A stretch of DNA of 35,688 bases, from NCBI GenBank assembly GCA_964408425.1, contig CAYOZI010000008.1, positions 1 through 35,688 on the forward strand, written 5' to 3'. The stretch is from UBA10210 sp964408425. GTDB lineage: Archaea > Micrarchaeota > Micrarchaeia > Norongarragalinales > Norongarragalinaceae. The translations under genes were made by a program, and so were the position numbers. Shown here piece after piece: positions 28,543 through 35,688 of this stretch (its first letter is position 1; each line of letters opens with the position of its first letter). The notes beneath the pieces are model-generated. The model had not been told where the DNA came from, searched no databases, and saw only the letters and a program-made list of their open reading frames with translations.

Positions 28543-29412
28543 TCAGATCAAAGGCCTCCTGCTTGCAACGAAGTTCATGAAAAACAGCTGGAAACCCACG
28601 AGAAGCATGAGGGTTATTGGAAGGACTATCGAAGGAATGCTTATGCTCAAGAACGACGAGATTACTATCATCAGGGTCACGCCCAAGCTCGGCAAAACCA
28701 CTGCGACCATCATGTAAATCATGGTCCAAGGCGAAAGCTCCTGGCCGTAACGGTGTATCTCGTCCACTTTTTCCTTCGTCAACTCGCTCATCAGCGATTC
28801 CAGCGAATCGCCCACGTCGCTTCCCACTTTCAACGCGTTGGAAATCTGCCACAATATTTTCCTGAATTGCAGGGAAGGGTTTTCGCGCGTCGCCTCCTGC
28901 AGCGCGTCCAATTCCGACACGCCCCCGTTGATTTTCGTTATTATTTTCCGGAATTCCACGCTTACTTCCCCGTATCCGGAAGCGATGCTGGTCATCGAAT
29001 TGAACAAGGGCACGCCGGAACGCAGTTCTATCAAAAACTGGCGTGTGGCGGGAATCAACTGGCTTTCCAACATTTTTCTCCGTTTGGAAATGATGACGCG
29101 GGGATAGTAAATCAGGGTGAAGAAGCTAGCCAGCCCGAGCATGAGGAAAATGCCGGTCGCAAGCGGAAGGACGCTCATGTTTGCCAAAAGCCCTATTATC
29201 GCGACTAAAACGAAGCCGAACAAAGCGTTCGAGAAAGCGACGGTGAAGGTGATTGCCGCGTACTCGCGCGTTGACTCCGAAATCTGCGCTTGGAAAAGCT
29301 CTTCGTGCAAGCCCGGAAAAAACGCGCTGAGAAAACCGCCGAAGTTTTTCAACGAATGGGCTATTCCCAGAATTATCTTCCGGGGAAGGAACGAAAAAGG
29401 TATTTTCAGCAT
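28543..29412 (-). CDS. type IV pilus platform protein, T2SSF domain, first copy
   Basis: 289 aa. An amphipathic N-terminus leads to two spans (about 55-105). The T2SSF helical domain follows (LIPATRQFLIELRSGVPLFNSMTSIASGYGEVSVEFRKI), and two C-terminal spans (MMVAVVLPSLGVTLMIVISSF and IVLPITLMLLVGFQLFFM). It lies 42 bases after the ATPase stop. Its predicted partner is the ATPase, with the second T2SSF protein completing the platform. Confidence 0.88.
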   Translation of the reverse strand: MLKIPFSFLPRKIILGIAHSLKNFGGFLSAFFPGLHEELFQAQISESTREYAAITFTVAFSNALFGFVLVAIIGLLANMSVLPLATGIFLMLGLASFFTLIYYPRVIISKRRKMLESQLIPATRQFLIELRSGVPLFNSMTSIASGYGEVSVEFRKIITKINGGVSELDALQEATRENPSLQFRKILWQISNALKVGSDVGDSLESLMSELTKEKVDEIHRYGQELSPWTMIYMMVAVVLPSLGVTLMIVISSFLSISIPSIVLPITLMLLVGFQLFFMNFVASRRPLI

Positions 29413-29454
29413 GCGATCAAAACCAATTTTTTCAAAAACCTTTCGGAACGGCCT

Positions 29455-30948
29455 TCATTTCAGGAGAAGTTCCTTGCTCTGGTTTTTGTTGACGGCGTTC
29501 AACACCCGCGGGGGATCGCGGTAGTACCAAGCCACCACTTTCCCCACGGAATTCACGTCGCGAATGTCCTGTTTTATCATGTACTTGATGATGTTCTGCT
29601 TTTCAGTCAAGTCCTTGGCAATCTCTTTCCTCGTAAAACCCGTGTGCAAAGTCAATTCCGAAAACAGCCTGGAGCTTTCCGCCACTTTCTTCAATTCGTC
29701 TTCCCTCGGGTCCCACGAATACAGCACGTCCATCGCAACCTTGTTTTCCTGCGGGACGACTTCCGCGACTTCGAAAGTCCTCCTTATTCCCGTCCTGCGT
29801 TGGCGGTATTGGACTACAACCAAATGCAGCGCTTCGAGCACGTCTTCCGGAATGGCGATGGGCGGGTTGATCAAACGGCTTCTCACTTGCGCCGCATTAT
29901 CGGCGTGGAGCGTGGCGTAAACGCTATGCCCCGTGTGCATCGCTTCGAATAAAACCTCTGCTTCCCTCTGCCTTCTTATTTCCCCGACGACTATCCGGTC
30001 GGGGCGCATACGCAAAGAATTGACCATCAGGTCGAGCATGCTCACCTCTCCCTTTCCCTCGGGGTTCGGAAGGCGCGTCAGCAAAGGCGTCCAATGCAAA
30101 AACTGGGGCAAAACCAACTCCCGCGTGTCTTCTATGCTCACAAGCCGCTGGTTGGGCGGGGTGAAGACGAGAATGGCATTGAGGAAAGAAGTTTTTCCGG
30201 ATGCGGTGCCTCCGGAAATCAGCGTGTTCAGTTCGTATTGAACGGCAAGCCAGATTAGCGAAGCGATGTCGAGGTTCATGGTCTTGTTGTTTATGAAATC
30301 GATAATGGTCCACGGCTCTGCCCTGAATTTCCTTATGGTCAGGCCGTGCCCCTTGGAGGAAATGGGGAATAACGTTGCATTAACACGGTTTCCGCTTAAC
30401 AACGTGGCATCCATCAGCGGGGTCAAATTCGTAATCTGCCTTCCCACCCTCCTTCCGATTATCGAAGCGTAATTGTGAATCTGCTCTTCCGTAGCAATGG
30501 TCAGGTTTGTTTTCAGCCAGCCGAACTGCTTGTGGTAAACGAAAACCGGCTCTTTGGAGGAATTAACGACGATTTCCTCGAGGTTTGCGTCTGAAAGAAT
30601 CAACTCCATTTCCCCGAGCCCGATCATGTCCTGGATCAACCTTCCGACGATTATATTCTCCTCTTCCTCGCTCAACCCGGACAATTCCTGTTCCACGAGA
30701 GCGCGCGTGGATTTTATCAAACGCTGTTTCACAGACTCCGCTTCCCTCGGGTCCAAAACTTCCGTAATGCTGATGTTTATTGCCTCTACGATCTTCCGTT
30801 TCAAATAATCTAGGATGATTTTCGTGGCCTGCTTGATTCGCGTGTGGCGCAACTCGTAAGTGTTGATGTAATCGTCTTCGTTCTCGATGATAGCCACTTC
30901 GGCCGGAACGCCTTCGCTCTCGAGCTTGTAGGACGCGAGCTGCTTCAT
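29455..30948 (-). CDS. type II/IV secretion ATPase for pilus assembly (TadA/FlaI/GspE-like)
   Basis: The 497-aa hexameric motor protein has Walker A GGTASGKT (246-253), Asp box SIEDTRE (271-277), Walker B-type MRPDRIVVGEIR (314-325) and His box MHTGHSVYATLHADNA (337-352). The N-terminal domain (about 1-200) matches the VirB11/FlaI-type sensing region. ATP hydrolysis drives pilin assembly at the membrane. ATG 30948 overlaps the stop of the coiled-coil gene (ATGA), so translation is coupled. It is the clearest marker of the whole operon. Confidence 0.95.
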   Translation of the reverse strand: MKQLASYKLESEGVPAEVAIIENEDDYINTYELRHTRIKQATKIILDYLKRKIVEAINISITEVLDPREAESVKQRLIKSTRALVEQELSGLSEEEENIIVGRLIQDMIGLGEMELILSDANLEEIVVNSSKEPVFVYHKQFGWLKTNLTIATEEQIHNYASIIGRRVGRQITNLTPLMDATLLSGNRVNATLFPISSKGHGLTIRKFRAEPWTIIDFINNKTMNLDIASLIWLAVQYELNTLISGGTASGKTSFLNAILVFTPPNQRLVSIEDTRELVLPQFLHWTPLLTRLPNPEGKGEVSMLDLMVNSLRMRPDRIVVGEIRRQREAEVLFEAMHTGHSVYATLHADNAAQVRSRLINPPIAIPEDVLEALHLVVVQYRQRRTGIRRTFEVAEVVPQENKVAMDVLYSWDPREDELKKVAESSRLFSELTLHTGFTRKEIAKDLTEKQNIIKYMIKQDIRDVNSVGKVVAWYYRDPPRVLNAVNKNQSKELLLK

Positions 30949-32168
30949 TTTTTCTTACCCCTTTTTTTCCAGTAGTGCTGCCTCACGGTATCCTTTCGCT
31001 TTTCCATCACGCGCTTGAAGCCCCGGGCGGTTCTCACCATCCCCTTCAGCGCCGAAATCGGCGTTTGCCGGTATTTCTTTTGCGAGGGTTTGGAAAGGCG
31101 TATTCGCGGCACTTTGAACTTCGGCAGGCTCCAACCCCTTGCTTGTCTTTTAGCCTGTTTGCCGCCTGCCTTCGGTTTACGCACTGCCGTTTTCAGCCGC
31201 GCCTTCGGCTTTTCAGAAGTTCCGGCCGTTTGCTGGATGGCGCTTTTTATTTCCTCGATTTCTTTTCCGGCCTTGCCATCCGGAAGGAATTCGACCTCCA
31301 CTTTCGGGATATGCAGTTTGGGAAGTTCGAGTTTCGGAAGCGAGGGAGGCTTGAACACGAACGGTTTAAACACGGGCATCTTCGGAAGGGTCAGTTCAGC
31401 CACTTTCACTGTTTGCATTGCAGGTTGTTTTGCCGTTTTCTTCTTTTCTTCAGCAGGCTTTTTTTCCGCTTTGATCTTTTCAACTGCCGCTTGGGGTTTC
31501 GGGGGAATCGCTTCGGCCTTTGCGGTTTTTTTCGACGCGACGATTTTCTGAAGCATGGTTTTCAAGAACAGGATGTAGAAAACCAGGAATTCCATGAGCT
31601 TTTGCTGAACCGGTTTTTCGGCCTTGGTTTTCTCCAAAACCTTCAAGCGCTTTTTGTACAAATCGATTTCCGAAGACAAGCCGCCGCCCCGCTCTTCCAC
31701 TCGTTTCACAGCCTGTTCGAAAGCCGCCATTTTTTCGGAAAGGTAGTTCATCTCGCCATGCAGTTTTTTCACGTCGTACTGGGAAATGGTTTTCTGCGAT
31801 TCCAACGCCTTCAAATTAGCTTCCGCATCCTTCAGCCTCCGCATCAAATCCTTCTCCATGAATTCCGCAATGCTCTCCGCACTCACTACCTGCTCTTCCA
31901 GCAAACCCGCCTTTCCCTCGAAAGATTCTTTCGCCTCTTCCTTGGAAATGTGCTTGGGCTCGGCTTTCTCTTTCGAAACGAGAGTAGCGCCAGTGAGGGA
32001 GTAACGCACTTCGATCAAATTGCTTTCTTCCAAAAGGAACGAAAGCTTTTCCACCTGCTCTTCCGGCAACGCCAAGATGGTAGCCGCGTCTTTCACGCTG
32101 GTCTGCTTGTTGGCGTTGATGTAATCGTACAGCCTGTCGATGACGGTTTCAATGTCTTCCTTAACCAT
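30945..32168 (-). CDS. winged-helix / coiled-coil / basic-tail protein of the pilus operon
   Basis: 407 aa, family not recognised. Residues 1-65 look like a winged helix (DAATILALPEEQVEKLSFLLEESNLIEV). Residues 95-190 are coiled coil (LMRRLKDAEANLKALESQ, YLSEKMAAFEQAVKRVEER). A hydrophobic helix (LMEFLVFYILFLKTML, about 190-206) may be a membrane anchor. Proline/lysine-rich repeats follow (PKMPVFKPFVFKPPSLPKLELPKL) and a strongly basic end (KKRGKKK). Its place between pilins and ATPase, with an ATGA overlap to the ATPase, suggests a scaffold or regulator of the machine. SD GAAGGGG precedes ATG 32168. Confidence 0.75.
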   Translation of the reverse strand: MVKEDIETVIDRLYDYINANKQTSVKDAATILALPEEQVEKLSFLLEESNLIEVRYSLTGATLVSKEKAEPKHISKEEAKESFEGKAGLLEEQVVSAESIAEFMEKDLMRRLKDAEANLKALESQKTISQYDVKKLHGEMNYLSEKMAAFEQAVKRVEERGGGLSSEIDLYKKRLKVLEKTKAEKPVQQKLMEFLVFYILFLKTMLQKIVASKKTAKAEAIPPKPQAAVEKIKAEKKPAEEKKKTAKQPAMQTVKVAELTLPKMPVFKPFVFKPPSLPKLELPKLHIPKVEVEFLPDGKAGKEIEEIKSAIQQTAGTSEKPKARLKTAVRKPKAGGKQAKRQARGWSLPKFKVPRIRLSKPSQKKYRQTPISALKGMVRTARGFKRVMEKRKDTVRQHYWKKRGKKK

Positions 32169-32230
32169 TTTCTTTCCCCTTCTCTATACCGCCCAACCCA
32201 ACTAAAACCACTGCCTCGGCTTTTTTATTC

Positions 32231-33232
32231 CTATATTTTGCGCGTTTCCGAAAAATTGTAGTACAAATCCCGAACCCTGAGCATTGCCGGAATGTCGATG
32301 ACGAAATCCGTGGTGTTGAAAGTCATGTTCACTTCCGAAGAAAGCGCGAAACTGCAGTCGGAATCGCTGTTCGGCTGCGTTCCCTTCAAACGGAAACGCC
32401 CCCCGTCGCCGAACTCCATCTTGATCCAGCAAGGGCTCGCTTTCACGACGAGCGTGGCTATCGAGGAATCCAGCCAGTTGAAAACCGTTGCCGGGCAATT
32501 CACCCCCTTGGTGTTCCCGCTGTCGTCCCCGTATACTCCAGGACAGTAGTAAACCTTGTTTTTCCCGTCTATCAGCATGATGCTGTAGTTTTTCAGCAAG
32601 CACGCTTCATTCCCGGTGCAGGCGCCCGGCCCGAAAACCTTGTCGTACTGCCCCCAGTCGATATCGCTCGAAGTGCAATTATTCCAGACGGAAGGATAGC
32701 AGGAAAAGTTTATGGTGCTGAAATTGAATTTCAAGCTGAAGTTTTGCACGTAAGCGAAATTGCAGGGAGGGGAAGAACCGGACTTGCAAACGATGTCCAA
32801 CTGGTTTTTGCTCCAGTCGGGATACTCGTAAGTGATGTTGAACTGGCGGATCGTGAAAACGACTTTCCCGGGGCAGGAAACCTTCCCGAAACAATCGAAG
32901 TTCGTAATGGGAGTCCCGTCCGCGTCTAAAATCGCCACTTCGTAGTTTTTCTCCTTGTAGTAATCCTGGATGAACGTGTTGTAAGCTTGGAGTGAAGTGG
33001 CGACCGGGTCGGTTGGCGGAATCACGTCCCCTATCGAAAGGTTCGTCTCGTCCTTAACGACGTTCAACCCCGTCAAATGCAACAAATCCTCTTGCACGTC
33101 ATCCCAAGTGAAAACCACTTTCTTGGCCACTGTCAGCCCGGCATTCTGGAAGGAAGCGGCTTGAAACAAGGCTGTGGCTAAAAGCAAGGAGAAGAGGAGA
33201 ATCGTCAGCGTGCTGAAAACCAAGCCTCTCAT
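32231..33232 (-). CDS. large pilin-like protein with short N-terminal hydrophobic helix
   Basis: 333 aa. MRG|LVFSTLTILLFSLLLATALFQAA is a very short leader and hydrophobic helix of pseudopilin type, but without the Gln and Glu typical of class III sites, so processing is uncertain. The ectodomain has ten Cys, often close (CFGKVSC, CKSGSSPPC, CTGNEAC), and sequons. Probably a minor or tip component. ATG 33232 overlaps the preceding stop (ATGA). A 62-base gap separates it from the coiled-coil gene. Confidence 0.7.
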   Translation of the reverse strand: MRGLVFSTLTILLFSLLLATALFQAASFQNAGLTVAKKVVFTWDDVQEDLLHLTGLNVVKDETNLSIGDVIPPTDPVATSLQAYNTFIQDYYKEKNYEVAILDADGTPITNFDCFGKVSCPGKVVFTIRQFNITYEYPDWSKNQLDIVCKSGSSPPCNFAYVQNFSLKFNFSTINFSCYPSVWNNCTSSDIDWGQYDKVFGPGACTGNEACLLKNYSIMLIDGKNKVYYCPGVYGDDSGNTKGVNCPATVFNWLDSSIATLVVKASPCWIKMEFGDGGRFRLKGTQPNSDSDCSFALSSEVNMTFNTTDFVIDIPAMLRVRDLYYNFSETRKI

Positions 33233-33684
33233 GCAGGAACCCCCACCTTGATTTCAGCCAGCCCGAAAAACTGGCGGTTGTTTACCATCACGTAGAACAA
33301 TCTTTTAGAACCGCTTGCGGTTGAGGAAGGCGAGAGTTTTCCGAAAGCGCCGTTGGCAGTGCATTCTTGGGAAAAGGAAGAGTCGAACTCGTAAATAGTC
33401 ACGTTCAACTCAGCCGCCCCGTTCGGAAAAACTTCCGACAAGGACTCCTGAAGAAAGGAAGAAATTATCGAATCCCCCGTGCCCGAGCAGGACGCGAGGC
33501 TTTTGAAAACCCCGCTCTTGTCGAAAACCGTCAATTCATCCTGCGCCAGTTCCTGCAGGTGTTGGGTTGAAACGCGGGGGGCTTGGAAGGAATAGCCTAT
33601 TGTGAAAACGATCAACGCCACGATCATTGCCGAGAAAGCCGCGTCGGCGCTGAAAACGACGCCCTTCGATTTTTTCCCGTTCAT
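33229..33684 (-). CDS. minor pilin-like protein (151 aa)
   Basis: Basic leader MNGKKSKG then VVFSADAAFSAMIVALIVFTIGYSF, a pseudopilin-like segment with a plausible cleavage after KG. The rest is a small ectodomain with three Cys. ATGA overlaps connect it to the genes on both sides. Its size and place suggest a minor subunit of the filament base or tip. Confidence 0.7.
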   Translation of the reverse strand: MNGKKSKGVVFSADAAFSAMIVALIVFTIGYSFQAPRVSTQHLQELAQDELTVFDKSGVFKSLASCSGTGDSIISSFLQESLSEVFPNGAAELNVTIYEFDSSFSQECTANGAFGKLSPSSTASGSKRLFYVMVNNRQFFGLAEIKVGVPA

Positions 33685-34193
33685 CTTCCCAGCCTCAACA
33701 ACGCCACGGCCTGCTGCCCTTCGTACAAAACCGGCTTTCTCAAAGGAATTATCAGCGAATAATTCTCGTAATCAAACCCCTTTTGCACAGTCCCGTTCCA
33801 CTCCTCGTTGGAAACGTTTACGATCGTGCCGTTCAAATAACGCACTTCGAAATACCATTCGAAACCGCCCAACCCCAGCATGCGAGTGGAATTGGCGTAA
33901 CTCAAATTCAAAAAGCTCGCCAGCCTGGTTTTGCTCAGCGTGTTTCTGGCTTTCATCAAGCCCAGTTGTTGGACTGTCGAAGCATTCCATCCTGGAGGAT
34001 ATCCTTCGCTTTCAAAAAGCAAGAACGCCGCCTGGCTTGCTTTCAACGCCGAGTCCTGGAAATCCCCCGTGCCCGCGCTTTTCGCGTAAACAAAATCCCT
34101 CCACGTTGCGTAAATGCCCATCAGGCTCAAGAACAACACCAGCGCTATGATCAAGTCGGTTGCGAAAACCTGCGCTTTTTTCCGTTCAATCAT
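33681..34193 (-). CDS. minor pilin-like protein (170 aa)
   Basis: MIERKKAQVFATDLIIALVLFLSLMGIYATW: very short basic leader with a KKAQVF start to the hydrophobic helix. The ectodomain is rich in Asn-x-Ser/Thr sequons (NASTV, NLSYANST, NGTIVNVS, NGTV, NYS). No Cys. Overlaps the previous gene by ATGA. Likely a minor pilin. Confidence 0.7.
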   Translation of the reverse strand: MIERKKAQVFATDLIIALVLFLSLMGIYATWRDFVYAKSAGTGDFQDSALKASQAAFLLFESEGYPPGWNASTVQQLGLMKARNTLSKTRLASFLNLSYANSTRMLGLGGFEWYFEVRYLNGTIVNVSNEEWNGTVQKGFDYENYSLIIPLRKPVLYEGQQAVALLRLGR

Positions 34194-34609
34194 TTTTTAC
34201 CCACCAACACCAGGTTTCCCGAAGGGTTTGAAACCCACGCTTTCCCAGGACCAATTGGACATTGGGAGCACGATACGCTGGACTGGATTGGAGAGAACGC
34301 CTGCCTCCCGTCATCAAGAGTCGCTACTGCAAAACCGTTAGTGAAATTAATCGAAACGTCCTGCCTCTGGGGGAAGGGAATGAAGAATTCGGCGTAAAAC
34401 CCTTTCACCCTTCCCGCGGCGTCAACCAAAACCGCCGCTTCGCCCGCAAGGTTTTTCGCCTGCCGGAAGTCGGAAGTCTGGAAAAAGAAAGACTGCTCGT
34501 TAATGTAGTAAAGATAGTAAATCGTGAAGAAGGCGATGAGAATGCCCACAACCACGAGCGCTTCTATGGTCGCTTGAGCCTTCACTTTTTTCCCCGCCAA
34601 GAAAATCAA
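34190..34609 (-). CDS. pilin-like protein with QATIEA processing motif (139 aa)
   Basis: Leader MIFLAGKKVKA then QATIEALVVVGILIAFFTIYYLYY: Gln-x-x-x-Glu spacing close to the class III consensus. The C-terminal part contains a CSQC pair. TTG 34609 overlaps the previous stop by four bases (TTGA); no ATG is available. Probably a second pilin type. Confidence 0.75.
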   Translation of the reverse strand: MIFLAGKKVKAQATIEALVVVGILIAFFTIYYLYYINEQSFFFQTSDFRQAKNLAGEAAVLVDAAGRVKGFYAEFFIPFPQRQDVSINFTNGFAVATLDDGRQAFSPIQSSVSCSQCPIGPGKAWVSNPSGNLVLVGKK

Positions 34610-35022
34610 ACCGGTTTTACCGAAACGTTGCCGTTAGAAAGCATTGAAACGTTGATGGAATAAATGCCCGTCGCGTTGGGCAATGAACCGGTCATGTTGG
34701 CCGAAGCGATTCCGTAAACGTTCGTCAAAGCCCCGTTCGGACCGCGTACTTTCAAAATGATTTCGTTGTTCCCGACGCCGGCTGATTCCACGTTCGGAGG
34801 CATGGAAACGCGTATCACCATTCGGCTTCCCTCACCCTGCATCCGCACCTGGTCCACTGCAAAAACAACCTGTTGGGCAGCAGCATTGGCTTGAGCCAAG
34901 GAATTTTTGGCGTTGACGTCTTGAAATCCGAAGTAAATGACCGGAATCAAAGCCAGCAATAGAAGCAGCAATACCACTATGTATTCGAGACTCGCCTGCC
35001 CCTTGAAGAAATATTTTTGCAT
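34606..35022 (-). CDS. class III signal peptide pilin, first gene of the pilus operon (138 aa)
   Basis: MQKYFFKG|QASLEYIVVLLLLLLALIPVIYFGF is a textbook class III signal with Gln+1 and Glu+5. The ectodomain has no Cys and ends in strands typical of archaellin/pilin folds. ATG 35022 lacks an SD and lies about 28 nt from the minus-strand TATA box GTTTAAAATC, fitting a leaderless start. An upstream TTG (35046) would run into this box. It leads the nine-gene operon. Confidence 0.85.
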   Translation of the reverse strand: MQKYFFKGQASLEYIVVLLLLLLALIPVIYFGFQDVNAKNSLAQANAAAQQVVFAVDQVRMQGEGSRMVIRVSMPPNVESAGVGNNEIILKVRGPNGALTNVYGIASANMTGSLPNATGIYSINVSMLSNGNVSVKPV

Positions 35023-35045
35023 ACGATAATTACGAACGGAAAGCA

Positions 35046-35058
35046 AGATTTTAAACTC
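35046..35058. promoter_or_regulatory. shared TATA-like element of the pilus operon and endA
   Basis: AGATTTTAAACTC on the plus strand reads as GAGTTTAAAATCT on the minus strand. It is spaced for a leaderless pilus operon (start near 35025) and for an endA transcript beginning near 35080. Confidence 0.5.
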
Positions 35059-35088
35059 TCCCCGCGCATAAGAAATTAGGATTTTCGG

Positions 35089-35139
35089 TTTAGTCTAGGG
35101 GACTTCAAACGGTTGAGGCGTAAGCCTCAGCCGGGGGAG
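35089..35139 (+). promoter_or_regulatory. two back-to-back hairpins in the endA leader
   Basis: Hairpin 1: GTTT-AGTC, TAGG loop, GACT-(TC bulge)-AAAC (35089-35110). Hairpin 2: GGTTGAGGC, GTAA tetraloop, GCCTCAGCC (35111-35132), 9 bp with one T-G. There is no gap between them, and GGGGGAG (35133-35139), the SD, follows directly. Confidence 0.55.
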
Positions 35140-35145
35140 ATTCTG

Positions 35146-35688
35146 TTGGGAGTGGAATTCGAGTTAAGCGAAAAAGGCATTATGGCGAGCGAAGCTTCCG
35201 CAGTCGAATCCCTCAACAAAGGGCACTTCGGATTGCCCGTGGATGGAAAGAAGAACAGGCTTTTTTTGAGCCCGGAAGAAGCGTTGTATTTGATGGACGT
35301 TCGCAACGCCCAAGCCTTGAAAAACGGGAAAAACCTTTCGTTCAACCAGGTTGCGGACGATTACCGCGGGGAGAAAAAATTCCTTGCAAGATATTTCTGC
35401 TATCGCGACTGGCGGGACAGGGGGTTGATAGCCAGAAGCATAGCCGAAGCCCAGGGGAATTACGGGCGTTCTCCGGTCGTTAAATACCCGTCGCAGGACT
35501 TTAGGCCCCATAAAATCAAGAGCAAGGGATTGTTTTTCAACGATGATCTGATGAGCGTTCTCGACGGTGACGAGGACAAGATTCTTTTCGACAATTACTG
35601 GTTTGGGCAGTGGGGGACGTACAAGGCGAAAAAGCACGGGAGGCTTTTGAAGCTCGACGCGTACGAAACCCTGTTTTTGATGAAGCAC
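35146..35688 (+). CDS. endA: tRNA-splicing endonuclease, repeated-unit type, 3' end missing
   Basis: 181 codons visible. The first unit has the endonuclease N-domain LSPEEALYLMDV and a degenerate catalytic-type region (FLARYFCYRDWRDRGLIAR). A second N-domain begins at GLFFNDD and reads KLDAYETLFLMKH, cut off by the window end. Tandem units are known for the homodimeric alpha2 type and the ARMAN-type epsilon2 enzymes. The first unit lacks an obvious His/Lys pair, so the catalytic unit should lie downstream. TTG 35146 has the best SD spacing; GTG 35152 is equally plausible. Confidence 0.8.
   Translation, partial: MGVEFELSEKGIMASEASAVESLNKGHFGLPVDGKKNRLFLSPEEALYLMDVRNAQALKNGKNLSFNQVADDYRGEKKFLARYFCYRDWRDRGLIARSIAEAQGNYGRSPVVKYPSQDFRPHKIKSKGLFFNDDLMSVLDGDEDKILFDNYWFGQWGTYKAKKHGRLLKLDAYETLFLMKH

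Noticed and set aside
30975..32261. 428-codon plus-strand frame
   Set aside because: Antisense shadow of the Lys/Pro-rich coiled-coil gene; composition dominated by Phe, Leu, Arg and His.
35080..35150. tRNA or split-tRNA gene before endA
   Set aside because: The two hairpins are contiguous, with no acceptor stem or T-loop; better explained as an mRNA leader.
1..35688. CRISPR array, rRNA genes, tRNA genes or a transposase
   Set aside because: No regularly spaced repeats and no rRNA, tRNA or transposase signatures were seen on either strand.

Overview
The window looks archaeal. It encodes aIF5B, ribosomal protein S6e, a geranylgeranyl-reductase-type flavoprotein (archaeal lipid saturation), a tRNA-splicing endonuclease, class III (archaellin/pilin-type) signal peptides and a box C/D guide RNA. 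Many genes have GGTGG-type Shine-Dalgarno (SD) sites. Others lack an SD and have a TATA-like box about 25-29 nt before the start codon, as leaderless archaeal genes do. Small size, many one-off small proteins and an EndA with a repeated N-terminal unit suggest a DPANN lineage (Diapherotrites/Micrarchaeota-like), but no rRNA is present to confirm this.

Layout. 1-5173: the 3' part of a giant secreted Cys/Tyr/Gln-rich protein plus a small membrane protein. 5223-10085 (+): housekeeping block of ndk, a GNAT-like gene, dut, a CBS-less guaB, aIF5B and S6e. 10130-12157 (-): a small orphan gene, a GalT-like enzyme and an FNR-type reductase. 12270-13793 (+): a ferredoxin predicted to carry a [3Fe-4S] cluster, a His-motif membrane protein and superoxide dismutase. 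13825-16295 (-): geranylgeranyl reductase, a rhomboid, a small Cys-rich protein and a 51-aa membrane protein. 16470-18284: two unknown membrane proteins around a 59-aa zinc ribbon.

18334-20601 holds a tandem duplication of a membrane-anchored trypsin-like protease, with a mosaic identity pattern typical of gene conversion. It is followed by a lipoprotein with putative Ig-like domains and a DUF2330-type membrane protein. 23823-26676 (-) is an accessory island: a RelE toxin-antitoxin pair with a clear operator-like inverted repeat and a lipoprotein overlapping the toxin gene; a Fic protein gene bracketed by a repeated decamer and by 56-bp direct repeats; and a DsrE-like gene with a small membrane protein. 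A box C/D sRNA gene lies at 26774-26830 (-).

26930-35022 (-) is a type IV pilus system. A separately promoted major pilin is followed upstream by a nine-gene operon of five pilin-like proteins, a winged-helix/coiled-coil protein, a secretion ATPase and two T2SSF membrane platform proteins, most of them joined by ATGA or TTGA overlaps. endA is divergent from this operon, behind a shared TATA-like element and a leader made of two back-to-back hairpins; it runs off the window end.

The points most worth checking are the C/D sRNA, the Fic-cassette repeats, the protease duplication, the coiled-coil pilus component, and inverted repeats whose 3' arm abuts the Shine-Dalgarno in at least six genes.
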